Assembly (NCBI RefSeq): GCF_004210375.1
Contig: NC_134834.1
Span: 94,492,170-94,556,169, forward strand
Direction: 5' to 3'
From: Tachypleus tridentatus
Taxonomy: Eukaryota; Arthropoda; Merostomata; Xiphosura; Limulidae
DNA length: 64,000 bases
The notes under the pieces were generated by a model. The model had not been told where the DNA came from and did not search any database. It saw only the letters and a program-made list of their open reading frames with translations. This document shows positions 11,982-23,585 of the stretch, piece after piece (the first letter of the stretch is position 1; the number at the start of each line of letters is the position of its first letter). The position numbers and the translations under genes are program-made.

Positions 11982-12292
11982 CTTAAGTCTCAGTATAACG
12001 TGTCCACTACTTAAGTCTCAGGGTAACGTGTCCGTTCCTTAAGTCTCAGTATAACGTGTCCGCTCCTTAAGTCTCAGGGTAACGTGTCCATTCCTTAAGT
12101 CTCAGTATAACGTGTCCGCTCCTTAAGTCTCAGTATAACGTGTCCACTCCTTAAGTCTCAGTATAACGTGTCCACTACTTAAGTCTCAGTATAACGTGTC
12201 CACTCCTTAAGTCTCAGTGTAACGTGTCCAATCCTTAAATCTCAGTGTAACGTATCCATTCCTTAAGTCTCAGTGTAACGTGTCCACTACTT
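11982..12292. repeat. 28-bp minisatellite, about 11 copies
   Basis: Unit CTTAAGTCTCAGTATAACG plus TGTCCACTC. Variants alternate GTATAACG, GGGTAACG and GTGTAACG. Confidence 0.95.
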
Positions 12293-12649
12293 CCTTTACA
12301 GTTTTTGTGTCCAGGTATTTTAACTTTGTACAATCCAATTTCCCCTTTTCGAAAGTAAAATCAACGTTATTCACTTGTTCATTAATATGGCATTTTTGTA
12401 GGCTCTCACTTGCTTCTGTCTCAAAAGGAACAAACAATGTGCAATATTTATTTTGATCAATATATGTACCCTAACTTTTATGGAGTTTCTTTAAGTAGTC
12501 AATAACTAGAGGAGATGCTTGTCGCATTTGTTGAATACAAATTCGATTAGAACAGAAGGGCTACTTTTGCTGAAACAAGTTCCAATTTTAAGAATATCTG
12601 TTTCAGAACATTCGCAGTGCCTCTGGTGCTGTGGTATGTTCACATATTT

Positions 12650-12997
12650 TTTTTTAATTACAATAAAAACAACTATTCATTGCATAACGTAATATAGCAT
12701 TAAGGGACAACGAGGGACAATTTGGTCCCTCCAAATCCACTAAATTAAAATAAACCCTAAACATTCATTCAGCCGTTATCATTCAAATAGTTATCAAGCT
12801 TTCTCATTAATTTCCCTCAGATGACTTGTATCTACCACATCTGAAAGCAAGCCATTTCAAAGGCCAACCACCCCCTTAAAAAAATAAAGCCGTCTTAGCT
12901 GAATATTATACCTGTAATACTAAAATACTATTTTAACATTAGATACGAAAACAATGAGTCACCATAACTATAAATTTTCTTAACAACGTTAAACACG
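12650..12997 (-). mobile_element. CR1-like LINE fragment, distal part
   Basis: Minus strand; continues the LINE fragment at 13995..14440 on the other side of the Tc1 insertion. Translated pieces such as RKLDNYLNDNG and DLEGPNCPSLSLN look like the C-terminal end of a CR1-type ORF2, but in-frame stops are frequent. The 3' end is not defined. Confidence 0.5.
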
Positions 12998-13994
12998 TGC
13001 ACCCTTGTGCAAGTTTATTGAAACAATTGGTCATTTTACAATATTTTGAGCATGGCGGCCGGTGCAGACTCGCTGGACCCGCTGATTTCCTTTAATAGTC
13101 ATTTTTTCACACAGACGGCGTCATTAGCTGTGTTTTGCAGTACGGTCGATGTAATTTGGGAATATATGACGAAATTTTGAGGAATATTACGTCATTCGAA
13201 CTTACGTTAGAAGGGCAAGGAGACCAGTCAAAAAACAATTTCTTACCAATTCAATGAAGAAAAACCGGTATCAATGGGGTCTGAAATACAAGAACTGGAT
13301 GCAAGAACAATGGAGGAAGATTTTATTCAGTGACGAAACTCATTTCTTCACACAGGGTCAAAGAAGTCTGCATGTTCGCAGATCTCCAGGTGAGAAACTT
13401 CGAGAATCTCACATCAATCAGTTCGTAAAACATCCCTTGAAGAGGATGCTTTGGGGCTTTTTCAGCCACTATGGCGTCGAAGGCTTACATATCGTAGATG
13501 GTATGATGCGAGGACCACAGTACATCGAAGTTTTGCAGAGAAGAGTCGTTCCAGAATTGAAAAAAAGATTTCCAGATGGATCTGGCATTTTTCAGCAAGA
13601 TCTGGCTCCGTGCCACACATCGAAACTTGTGAAGAATTTTATGACTACAACGTGAATAAAGGTGCTGGACTGGCCTGGAAACTCTCCAGACTTAAATTCT
13701 ACTGAAATTCTTTGGGAGATCTGTAAAGAAAGATTTCGGGGAAAATACTGTGCTACGAAAGATAAGCTAATTGAGGCCATAATTAAGGTGTGGTACCGCG
13801 ATCCAAAAATTAGTAAAGATTGCAGTCAACTCGTGGACTCGATGCCAAAGCGGATTAATGATCTCCTGAAAACTAAAGGCGGCCATATCATGTATTAATT
13901 TGTGAATAATTTTTGGATTCTCAGAAATAAAACGCAAAAAATTGAAAAAATCGTAATTTTCCGTCTTGTTTCAATTAATTTGCAAAAGGGTGTA
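12998..13994 (+). mobile_element. Tc1/mariner transposon, about 1 kb
   Basis: Terminal inverted repeats of about 28 bp: left TGCACCCTTGTGCAAGTTTA; right end, reverse complemented, TACACCCTTTTGCAAATTAA; both go on with ATTGAAACAA. The right end abuts TA, the Tc1/mariner target; the left copy reads TG, probably mutated. Inside is a decayed transposase. It interrupts a CR1-like LINE. Confidence 0.88.
13203..13898 (+). pseudogene. Tc1-type DDE transposase, N-truncated and frameshifted
   Basis: Transposase of the IS630-Tc1-mariner superfamily; it would cut and rejoin element ends in the nucleus. Visible motifs: first catalytic Asp in ILFSDETHFF, second in FQQDLAPCH, and the third acidic residue in WPGNSPDLNSTEILWE about 34 residues later (DD34E spacing). 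The reading frame breaks at about 13650: 13254..13655 carries the first part and 13662..13898 the rest. Intact family members have about 340 residues; here only about 220 remain, and the N-terminal helix-turn-helix DNA-binding domain is gone. The element cannot mobilise itself. Confidence 0.9.
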
Positions 13995-14440
13995 AATTAG
14001 ATCCTCTCTAACGTTTCTTTGTTTCTCAAGAGAAAACAGATTATTATGTTTTAACCTGTCCTCGTATGATAAACTTTCCATCCCAAAAATAAACCTAGTG
14101 CAACAAATCTTTAAAACAATTCAATGTATTTTCCATCGTACGGAATTCAAGATCGAACAAAGTATATGATTACATGATGTTCCTTTTAAAACTGTATTCA
14201 ATGTTTCCGTAGATACACAACCTGAAATTCTACTTGTCCTATCACCAACAACAACACATTACTTGGATCATTTAAGAAACTGCTGAATTAAAAAAACCAA
14301 GTTTTTGCTACAATACTGTATAGGTTATTCCCATCAAAATTACACTTATAATTAAAAGCCACCTGCCATTTATTTGCCTAGCTCATCAACTGATTTTGTT
14401 AAGCATTTTATCTTCGTCTCAACTAGCAACACCCAACTAC
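13995..14440 (-). mobile_element. CR1-like LINE fragment, proximal part
   Basis: On the minus strand, near 14030-14120, FIFGMESLSYEDRLKHN and NLFSLEKQRNVREDL match the conserved stretch after the RT domain of CR1-type LINEs (family pattern: ATKLIPG..LSYEERL..L.L..LE.RR.RGDLI). Further upstream the frame is broken. The fragment stops at the TA where the Tc1 element inserted and resumes at 12997. Confidence 0.65.
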
Positions 14441-15674
14441 CAAGCACTGTTAAAGGTCGAATCAGTGAGCCTCATCCATTAATATAATTTACTAACAGTG
14501 CTTTGTTTCATATGACTCCTACATGTTCTAATTAAGTGCAGCGAATGACCAGTAAGCTGCTAATATCATCCGGAGACTTTAGAAGTTTCAATGTACTTAA
14601 AGATGACAAAAAATAATTTAGAATTAAGCAAATGGGAAATTACTACATTTTACTGCTTCATGCAGTATAAAGAATTCTGTGTATATTTCTTATAAACTTA
14701 ATGTTTAAAGGGTGCGGTTCCATGAGTGTCAATACGTTTTTACTGCAGCTATTAATTTAAAATGTATTAAGATGAAAAATGTTTCCTAGAAAACATCTAG
14801 AGGGAAGGATTTTGCTATTCAATTCATTTGAACATTGACTTGGTTCGAAACATTTCCCGAACTCATTGTAGAGAAAGAGATAAATATTTATTAAAGTCAG
14901 AATAAAACTTTTCAAAAGCAACTGAAAAACTCTGACTACAACAAAAATATTCAATTACCCCCCTAAAAAATACTTTATATGTAAATATGATGAAGTATTC
15001 AAGCGTGGAAAAGGTTAGAAATAACGAATGGAGAACCAACGAAAAAAATGTTTGGTTATTAAAAAAAACACATCCTGTAAGAAAAACACACTCTGTATAT
15101 GTTTTTGTTTTTATTACAGGTGAAAAAAATATTGTATCACTTGATGGTAGTATTATGAAGAATAACAGTATCATAATATTATCGTAGTTTAAGTGCAATA
15201 CATAGTGGTTAATGGCTGATAGGCTCTGTACTGAATTTGAGCAGAATAGTGACTCAAAACAATTTGCTGTACTGGTGGAGAAGAAAAGAGTTGGTGATTA
15301 ATATTAACTAGTAATCAACCTAGTGCTAAGTATAATTGATTAATATACTGACTTCAATATAAGTATTTAAAAGTATTGTTTAGTCAGTAGTGCACCATCG
15401 TTATTAGCGGTATTTTCGGCCATAAACCCACTAATATCTCATAAACGATTTAGGCAGCTTGGGAGGTGTAACCTAGTCCTAAATAAACATGTTGAGCTAA
15501 CAATGAAAAATAACTGTCATAATAAAAAATGCACATTAAATATTCTAATAAATGTGTTAGTGAAAGTAGCATTAATAAAATAATACAGTAAACCTAATTT
15601 AGGAAGCACGTGGACATAAATTGTTTACTTTATATCCTCCTGTAAATCTGATTTTTATTGAAAAAAAAAGAGAA
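14441..15674. other. Unannotated interval
   Basis: Short ORFs at 14863..15198 (minus) and 14987..15187 (plus) overlap each other and show no known motif. It may include further LINE-derived sequence at its left end. Confidence 0.35.
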
Positions 15675-15817
15675 TTAGGTAGTAATGGTTTTATGAATGT
15701 AAATATAGTATCTTTTATTCTCGATGTTCCTACTACAGGTCTTCAGGAAACTATTGTAGTCGGAACGTCTAGAATAAAAGATACTATATTTACATTCGTA
15801 GTACCATTACTACCTAA
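15675..15817. repeat. 143-bp hairpin (63-bp inverted repeat)
   Basis: Arms 15675..15737 and 15755..15817 are reverse complements at about 57 of 63 positions, around a 17-base loop. Each outer end can be read as TA followed by GGTAGTAATGG, consistent with a foldback MITE inserted at TA. A long-hairpin RNA precursor is the alternative. A 100-codon ORF crossing it is probably accidental. Confidence 0.85.
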
Positions 15818-16150
15818 GTTTCCATTTGTTAACATGAATAATATTAGTCAAACCAAACTTTTTAAGGGGCTAGTGAGAGTTACGACAGTAGTTCAGTTGA
15901 AAAATCGTTTAACAACAGTTTAAAGGTAATACTGTAAAAAACAATATGACAATTTGAAGGGTCTGTAGAAGGAAAATAGCCTAAATAAAACAACAAAAAC
16001 TGGTAACATCTAAAACTAATAGAGTTATTTGTAAGGTTAATACTACAGTTATTCATACTGATTATTCAACGCCTTAATATTACATAATAATTATATTATA
16101 TTAATCATAGAGTTCACACAACAAAACTCTTCCATACGATGTTCCATGAA
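15818..16150. other. Unannotated interval
   Basis: Nothing recognisable. Confidence 0.35.
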
Positions 16151-16277
16151 ACTGCTCCCCAGTGGCTCAGCGGTATATCAGCGGACTTGCAACACTAAAA
16201 ACCGGGTTTCGATACCCGTGGTGGGAGGAGCACAGATAGCCCATTGAGTAGCTCAGCATTTAATTCAAAACAACAAT
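16151..16277 (+). mobile_element. SINE-C copy
   Basis: CCCCAGTGGCTCAGCGG head, ACCGGGTTTCGATACCCG B-box arm and a GCACAGATAGCCCATTGAG tail. Possible TSD TCCATGAA at 16143..16150 and 16278..16285. Confidence 0.9.
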
Positions 16278-16440
16278 CCATGAAGCTTCAGGTGATGAAG
16301 TGCTACAATTAGATTTATGACAGAACTAAATATTCATGACTTCTATGACTAAAACCTTAACGGGAATATAGCTCACATCATACCTAATTTCAAATTAATG
16401 TTGATAAATAAAATAACTTATAAAGTGAGGAACACCTTTC

Positions 16441-16561
16441 GTGTGTGTTTTTTTCTCATAGCAAAGTCACATCGGACTATCTGCTGAGCCCACCGAGGGG
16501 AATCGATCCCTTGATTTTAGCGTTGTAAATCCGTAGACTTACCGCTGTCCTAGCGGGGGTT
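16441..16561 (-). mobile_element. SINE-B copy
   Basis: Minus strand: CCCCGCTAGGACAGCGGTAA head, GGGATCGATTCCCCTCGG B-box arm, AGATAGTCCGATGTGACTTT tail and ACACAC end. Confidence 0.9.
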
Positions 16562-17582
16562 GACATGGTCCGAAAATTGACGTCTGTAGGGAAGCAGTGA
16601 CGTGTTTCATATAGAAAAGAAATATCTAAGCTTTTTAAAATTTTTATCAACTTTTGTTCTAAGTTTACTCTTTTGACAAAACAGTCACGATAAAGTGCTA
16701 TCTTTACACGTATCTAGATTTCGATGAAAAGATAGACGCTTTAGTTTCGCAAGAAAGGCTACATCGGTACAACAATAACCTAGAAGTTATACAATAAAAC
16801 TGCGTAGTAAACTTCCAATTTCTTTAAGAAACCTAATACAGAGTTGTGATAACAATTAGGCTCTCACATCTACTGTTTGTTATCTTATTTCATTCAACAT
16901 AACTTTAAAATATTACGGACAGTTAGAGCACAAACAGTATTTAAAATTACCCATATTCGTTGTTTTTCAGGTCCGATCTTTTCAGGGAACTTACTTTAAT
17001 TAAACGTCAATGTTAACTACACTCACGGTTCTATCTTTGTCTTGAAGCTAAACTTGCCTTACTCTTAATAAATATCATACAGAAGAAACAACCAAATAAT
17101 ATTGATTATAGTTGTACAAATTCAGTGAAATCAATAACGTTTCTAAAATCCAGCACGCCTAAATGAGGAGGTTAATAATTTCACATTTTTCAGAAGTTAA
17201 TATCTCTCGCTTTGGGAGGTTATTTCTTCAGGTAATCAAACTGCAAGTGCCATTTGTATGTCTTATAGAGAGCGTGTGTGCACCCTGATTCAAAGTATTG
17301 AGATATTGGACATCCAATATTTTATACTTAAAAATCAGAATAAAAAAACAGTAAACTTCATAAATACGACACAATCGAAACTTGTCATTGATAATTTTGT
17401 ATCTGATTTTTTTCGATAAAAAAACAAAGGTGATAGCAATTACCAATGGGAAAGAAAAAGGAAATAGGTTAAGGTAATAGCTTTCCTACGTTTAAAACTG
17501 AAGATGACATTATAACATAATGAAAACAAACAAACGAACGTTTTAATTAATTGAAAAAAACATTAAACAATAGATTTGGAAC
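16562..17582. other. Unannotated interval
   Basis: AT-rich. The short minus-strand ORF at 17228..17446 has no known motif. Confidence 0.35.
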
Positions 17583-17796
17583 ATTCTAATTCACATATAT
17601 GCAAAAACGGCTCGTTTGGGTTGAGAAAATATTTTACATAGAAAAGCGAACAACGTTTCGACCTTCTTTGGTCATCGTCAGGTTCACAAAGAAAGAGGTA
17701 GCTGACCACATGTTTGTAAGGGGTTGTGTAACTGAGTGTCAGAATGTAGAGGGCGGTGTTAGATGTTTGAATATATAATTTATTTATTTTATTATA

Positions 17797-19536
17797 TTAA
17801 TATAGGTATAAAGGCGTTCCTTTATATTGGTTTATTTTGGGTTTAAGTTGTTGTATAAGTAAGGCTTCTTTAATTTTGCGTTTGTTTATGTTTGTTTCTT
17901 TATTTAGTATTTGAGTGTTTTCTATAGTTATGTTGTGTTTATTTGACTTGCAGTGTTCGAAAACGTGTGAAGGTGAATTTTTATGTTCTTTAAATCTGGT
18001 TTCCATTTTTCTACTTGTTTCTCCAATATAGAAGTCGTGGCAGTTATCACATTGTATTTTATAGATAATGTTGGTGTGGTGTTTGTCAGTGTAGTTTTAC
18101 ATAGTATAGACCTCAGTTTTGTGCCTGGTTTTGAATAAATTTGGTATTAACTGGAATGTCATATTTTGTTACTAGTTCTTGCCAAATGTTGGTTATTTGT
18201 CTGCTGATGTCAGGAATATATGGTATACAGCAGTAATGGTTTCGTGATTTTTTGATTCGTGAGATATATTTACTTTTGTTGGTTGATTTTCCTTTCTGTC
18301 TAGGTTTGTGCGTATAATGTTTTCTACGGTTTGTGGAGAAAACTTTTTGATGTTGATGAAGTATTGTTTTATTTTGTCTAATTCATCGCTAATTTCATCT
18401 GGTGAGCATAGTTTTATGGGTGTGTTTATTTGTTTTCTTAGTATGTTGAGTTTTTGTTTTGTTTCATGTGCTAAGTTCCAAGGAATGTATAGTCCAGTAT
18501 GGGTGATTTTTCGGTGGATTTCTGTTTTAAATTGTGTATCGGTTCTTGTAATTTTGAGGTTAAGAAATGATATTTGATTGCTTTCTTCCTGTTTACATGT
18601 GAAGTTAATGTTGGGATGTATAGAGTTAATGTGATTAAAAAAAATTAAGTATGTGTTCTGTAGATCTGAATCCCACAACCGTGTCATCTACATATCTGTA
18701 CCAGTATAGTGGTGGATGTAATGCTGTGTTAATTGCTTGTGTTTCAACTTGTGTCATAAAAAATATTGGCTAGAACTGGTGATATTGGGTTACCCATGCT
18801 TAGGCCATTTGTTTGTATACAGTTGTGGTTGTTGAACATGAAGTTTGTCTTCATCGTGGTGAATTCTATGAGGGTTGCTAATTGGTTGCTGGGAATGTTT
18901 ATTGATGGGTTAGGGTCTTGAATATATAGTTCTAAGGCTATCTTGCAGGCTTCAGTGGTTGGAACTTCTGTAAAGAGGGATATAACATCGAAACTGGCCA
19001 TTAAGGCTTTATGATTAAATTGATTTAGATTAGACTTGAAATTAAAAGAGTCTTTGATGAATGAGCTGGCTGATGTTACATATTTGGAGAATGCCCATGC
19101 TATGTATTTACCAAGATTGTAATTAAACGATTCATATGTGGACATTATTGGTCGTAATGGACAATCTGGTTTATGAGGTTTGGGAATGCCGTATATTTGT
19201 GGTGTGCGTGAGTCTGTTTTACGTAGGTAGGAATAAAGTGTTTGTGAAATTGTGTTGTCTTTTTTCATTTGTAGTAGTAACTTGTTCAGTTGCGCCTCGT
19301 GTGTCTTTGTTGGATTTGTGTGTATTGGTTTAAATTTGTTCGTGTCTGATAGGATGTTCTTCATTTTTTGGATGTATTCATTCGTGTTCATTATGACTAA
19401 AGCGATACCTTTATCTGCTTTTAGAATTTTTATGTTTTTGTCTTGTTTTAGGTTTTTTAATGAAATTAATGTCTCTTTTTGTAAGATTGTTTTTTAGTTT
19501 TCTGTTTTGTGAAATTATGTTGATGGTTTTGTGAGA
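17797..19536 (-). pseudogene. PLE reverse transcriptase/GIY-YIG ORF, 5'-truncated
   Basis: Decayed second copy of the PLE protein at 52.8 kb. Segments: 19391..18744 (RT fingers and palm, with QIYGIPKPHK, SFDVISLFTEVP and NGLSMGNPISPVLANI), 18687..18193 (RT thumb/connector) and 18006..17797 (end of the GIY-YIG domain). A frameshift falls after VLANIF, so the catalytic DD segment, here with CCACCACTATACTGGTAC coding upstream, is out of frame. The first roughly 190 residues seen in copy 2 are absent. Not functional. Confidence 0.88.
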
Positions 19537-19540
19537 AAAC

Positions 19541-19800
19541 TATAATAAAATAAATAAATTATATATTCAAACATCTAACACCGCCCTCTACATTCCGACA
19601 CTCAGTTACACAACCCCTTCCAAACATGTGGTCAACTACCTCTTTCTTTGTGAACCTGACGATGACCAAAGAAGGTCGAAACGTTGTTCGCTCTTCTATG
19701 TAAAATATTTTCTCAACCCAAACGAGCCGTTTTTGTATATAAATTAGGATAACATTTTGCATATAAATTTCTCTACAAGTGGGTTTTCTCGACATCACTG
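19541..19800 (+). mobile_element. PLE 3' terminus, inverted partner of copy 1
   Basis: Matches the right end of PLE copy 2: AATAAAATAAATAAAT, CGCCCTCTACATTCCGACAC, a hammerhead-like core at 19656..19683, CCAAACGAGCCGTTTTT, and CTACAAGTGGGTTTTCTCG just before the TSD. Confidence 0.9.
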
Positions 19801-19962
19801 ATTCTAATTTACAGCTCAACAAGATATTACAGTCTTACACTTATGTACTGATGTTCTGGATGTAATAAATACAGTGTAAACAGTTAAAAAACTGGACAAT
19901 AAAAACGTTTAAAATATATCGACTTATCACTGATGTTAACCAAGCATTACCAGGACAAGACG

Positions 19963-20235
19963 GGCCCGGCATGGCCAGGTTGATAAGGCACTCCACTAGC
20001 AATACGAGGGTCGCCAGTTCGAATCCCCGTCCCACCAAACATGCTAGCCCTTTCAGCCGTGGGGTCGTTATAATGTGGCGGTCAATCCCACCATTCCTTG
20101 GTAAAAGAGTAGCCCAAGAGTTGGCAGTGGGTGGTGATGACTAGCCGCCCTCCCTCTAGTCTAACACTGCTAAAATAGGGATGGCCAGCGCAGATAGCCC
20201 TCGCGAAAGCTTTTCGCGAAATTAAAAAAAATAAA
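19963..20235 (+). mobile_element. SINE-A, complete, 12-bp TSD
   Basis: Starts GGCCCGGCATGGCCAGG. Bounded by CAGGACAAGACG at 19951..19962 and 20236..20247. Confidence 0.95.
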
Positions 20236-20370
20236 CAGGACAAGACGATTATATGTTTGTATATATACAACTTAAGTAGGTGACACCGACAAAATGTTTA
20301 GTGGAACACCAGAATAAATAGAAAGACGAAATAGTTTGATTAATAAAGATTTTTAAAATTTTCCGTATAA

Positions 20371-20639
20371 CCGGCCAGGTGGTTAAGGCACTCGACTCTT
20401 AATCCGAAGGTCGTGAGTTTGAATACCTGTGACACTAAACATACTTGCCTTTTTATCCGTGGAGCGTAATAACGTGACGGTCAATCCCACTATTCGTTGG
20501 TAAAAGAGTAGCCCAAGAGTCGGCGGTGGGTGGCGATGACTAGCTACCTTCCCTCTAGTCTTCCACTGCTTAATTAGGGACGACTAGCGCAGATAGCCCT
20601 GGAGTAGCTTTTCGCGAAATTCAAAACAAACCAAACCAA
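20371..20639 (+). mobile_element. SINE-A copy, head slightly truncated
   Basis: Begins CCGGCCAGGTGGTTAAGG; body and tail are complete, ending in AAACCAAACC. Confidence 0.9.
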
Positions 20640-21782
20640 ATACTTTAATGTTGTATTGCTCAACAACATGCGAAGCTGTTCTTGAAATCGATTTCCCTAT
20701 TTCTTCCAGTTTCTTCTATCCTATAAAAAGGAAACTGTTCTGATACTTATTTTTAAACTGTGCCACTTGAGTTACCATACGAATATCAGGATGTCATTCT
20801 TTTACCTCGTTTAGAAGTAAATCTTACGTGGTTGATTTAAACAATTTGATTCTATAGCGTTAATCCTAGTATGTGTTATATCTGGGGAAACTTAAGATAT
20901 ACGTAACGTGATACAATAACTTATATTCGAGTTAGCTTTGCAGTTCAACTTATAATGTAAAAATTGTGTACCACTTTTATTTACTAACGTCTGTGGATAA
21001 CGGTTGGCATTGATAACACAAGAACGTTGGTAGTGCATGTTTTAGAGTTCTAAACGCGTTCTTTAAAATTCCAGTGTCTGCGTGAGTTATCATAAGACAA
21101 TTTAGTTAGTTTGGCGGGTTTACGAAGTGAATATATTATATCTTGTTATTTGAACATTAAGGAAATGGATTTGTTTATTATACTTGGTTTATTTTGTAAA
21201 TATTTATTCAGGGATGGATATTATTAACATGGATAAACATTTCATTGGTTTCTGTTTCTTTCTTACAGTCACCTACACAGCAAAGCCAGAATTAGTATTA
21301 TGGCGATTGTAATAATGGATATAAGACGATAGTGTCAATTCTTATAATAAGTAAATTACCCAAACTGGGTTTCCAATTCCTAATTCTAATATATTTCATT
21401 ACTTTAGTTACTGACTTGCAATTTAGAATAGGTAGTCCAAGGATAAATAGGTCACACGGACCTCCGGTTCAAATATTATTTCAAAGGTCTGTGTCATTAG
21501 TATTACATTATAAGGTTAATTTTATAGCTTTATAGGCAGGAATTTGGATGCATAAAAAAACAGTATCACAACTGGTGAAATTAGGGTTAGGATCGAGTAA
21601 TTTTGATTTTGGATCAGAATATATTAAATTTTAATACATGGAGGTGAATTAGTGATATATACATAATACTAATAATTCCAACCATAAAAAAATAATACAT
21701 TATAACATTTTAAACTGATATCAATAAAGTGTACTGGAAGAGGGTAAGCTGGTTTTATAGCAGCTTCTTGTTTTCCTAACTT
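20640..21782. other. Unannotated interval
   Basis: Nothing recognisable. The ORF at 21332..21535 has no motif. Confidence 0.35.
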
Positions 21783-21903
21783 GTTTTTTGTTTGAAGTAC
21801 AAAGCTACACAATAAGCTATCTGTGCTCTTCCCATCACTGGTATCGAAACTCGGTTTCCAGCAGCACGAGTCCGCAGACATTCCGATGTGCCAATAGGGG
21901 GCG
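21783..21903 (-). mobile_element. SINE-C copy
   Basis: Minus strand: CCCCTATTGGCACATCGG head, AACCGAGTTTCGATACCAG B-box, GCACAGATAGCTTATTGTG and TAGCTTTGTACTT tail. Confidence 0.88.
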
Positions 21904-22611
21904 TTTTCTTAACTCATGATACGCATTGAAAATTTAAAACATACATAATTAAATTAATCACCACTACATTTGATCAAAACTAGTTGGACGCTAGCTATAT
22001 CTGTGTAATGATTGGATGGTTTTCTTTATCAACGCACGTGGTACAGCTATAAATAAACTTTGAAGATTCGAAAGTTCCACCTCTGTGTAAGATCTCTTGT
22101 ATAAAATTTTAATACAAGCTTTCAGTAGGGTATTGTGCTCTGTCCTAAAACAATTATTCAATACAGATAAAAAAATCAATTTATTTTCTTTACTAACAGT
22201 GTCAACTTTGTTACATAATATATAAAAGATGAATAAAAATAAGGCTTACATTATACAACACTCAAGTCTCGTTTATCTATAACAGAAGAATATGTGTTGT
22301 GTCCATGAACTAAAACACGAGTTGATATTAAAAGTTAGGTTGGAGTATTAGAAATCTAACAGGCCGAAAATCTTGTGATTCCATCCCCTGGCTTTTAACC
22401 CCAAATGGACAAGCTAAGGTAAATATGACCTGCAATTTCCGTGTTACCACAAATACTGGGTTTGTTAAGATGTAACATTGTAGAAAAACAGGTTTTTTAA
22501 AATGTTGATTTTATTTCACATCACACATAAGATGAAACCTGTTCTAACACTTCAGTGTTTTATTTACAAACATGTAAGAAGACAGACAACTAAACAATTA
22601 CAATATAATTA
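21904..22611. other. Unannotated interval
   Basis: Nothing recognisable. Confidence 0.35.
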
Positions 22612-22745
22612 ATCATTATAGAATTATTGCTATATACTTAATTATTGTTGCTAAATTATTGCTATATAGTTAATTATCGCTGAATTATTGTTACATATAT
22701 AATTATTGCTATGTAATTGTTGCTAAATTATTGCTATATAATTTG
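22612..22745. repeat. Degenerate AT-rich tandem repeat
   Basis: Imperfect repetition of TTATTGCTATATA and TTGCTAAATTA phrases, with irregular period of about 17-35 bp. Confidence 0.7.
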
Positions 22746-22925
22746 TTTTAGAAACAAACCGCAATTTGCTAGTGTGCATCTTCAGTTGCTTCGTTTTTAA
22801 ATTTTTCGAGACGCAGTTACAAATTTTGTCTATTATTTTGCAACATTTTGTTTCAGTGCTTTAAGCGGCTGTTGAAAAAAGAACATTCCAACTTGTATGT
22901 CTTGTGGCCCATACAAATCTACGTC

Positions 22926-23036
22926 GGTCACCCAGTGGTAAGTCTACGAATTTACAACGCTAAAATCAGGGGTTCGATTCCCCTCGGTAGGCTCAGAAGA
23001 TAGCCCGATGTGGCTTTGCTGTAAGAAGACACACAG
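22926..23036 (+). mobile_element. SINE-B copy, head partly lost
   Basis: Near-consensus from TACAACGCTAAAATCAGGGG through the B-box to GCCCGATGTGGCTTTGCTG and ACACAC. Confidence 0.88.
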
Positions 23037-23311
23037 TCCACGTGAATTTGTAACCATAACTTTGAAAGTGGCGTCATCTGTTTTTATCTCTTAAGAACTT
23101 TTTATTTTAGAATTACTCATTATTTGTTCGTACAATAAAATGTATTCAAAATTTACTTGATAAAACAATTAAATTACTAAAGTTTCTCTTTCAAACTGTA
23201 CGTTGTTTTAAACAAATCTGGTTTCCATATACACCGACTTTATAATAATATTATGTGCTTTCATGTATATGATCTTATATGTTCGACGACTCCACCTCCT
23301 CCCCGAGTCAA

Positions 23312-23585
23312 GGCCCGACATGGCCAGGTGGTTAAAGCACTTGACTCGTAATCCGAGGCTCTCGGGTTCGAATCCCCGTCGCACCACACATACTCGTCCT
23401 TTCAGCAGTGAGCGCACTATAATGTGACGGTAAATCCCACTATTCGTTGGTAAAAGAGTAGCCCTAGAGTTGGCGGTAGGTGGCGATGACTAATTGCCTT
23501 TTCTCTAGACTTACAATGCTAAATTACGGACGGCTAACGCAGATAGCTCTCATGTAGTTTTGCGAGAAATCCAAACCAAACCAAC
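23312..23585 (+). mobile_element. SINE-A copy
   Basis: GGCCCGACATGGCCAGGTGG head, full body, tail GAAATCCAAACCAAACC. Flanks (CGAGTCAA and CGAGTCGAA) hint at a decayed TSD. Confidence 0.9.

Larger units (their letters stand above)
17596..19800 (-). mobile_element. Penelope-like element, copy 1 (head-to-head)
   Basis: A single insertion bounded by a 13-bp TSD with one mismatch (ATTCTAATTCACA at 17583..17595, ATTCTAATTTACA at 19801..19813). The long minus-strand body (17596..19540) is truncated at its 5' end. A plus-strand 3' terminus (19541..19800) is joined to that end. Both arms contain the CTGACGATGACC..GGTCGAAACG motif. The plus-strand arm alone carries the extra end CTCTACAAGTGGGTTTTCTC. 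Confidence 0.9.

Noticed and set aside
15621-15923. 100-codon ORF as a gene
   Set aside because: It spans both arms of the hairpin and has no recognisable motif; probably accidental.
18308-18577. Plus-strand ORFs over PLE copy 1
   Set aside because: Antisense shadows of the minus-strand PLE coding region.
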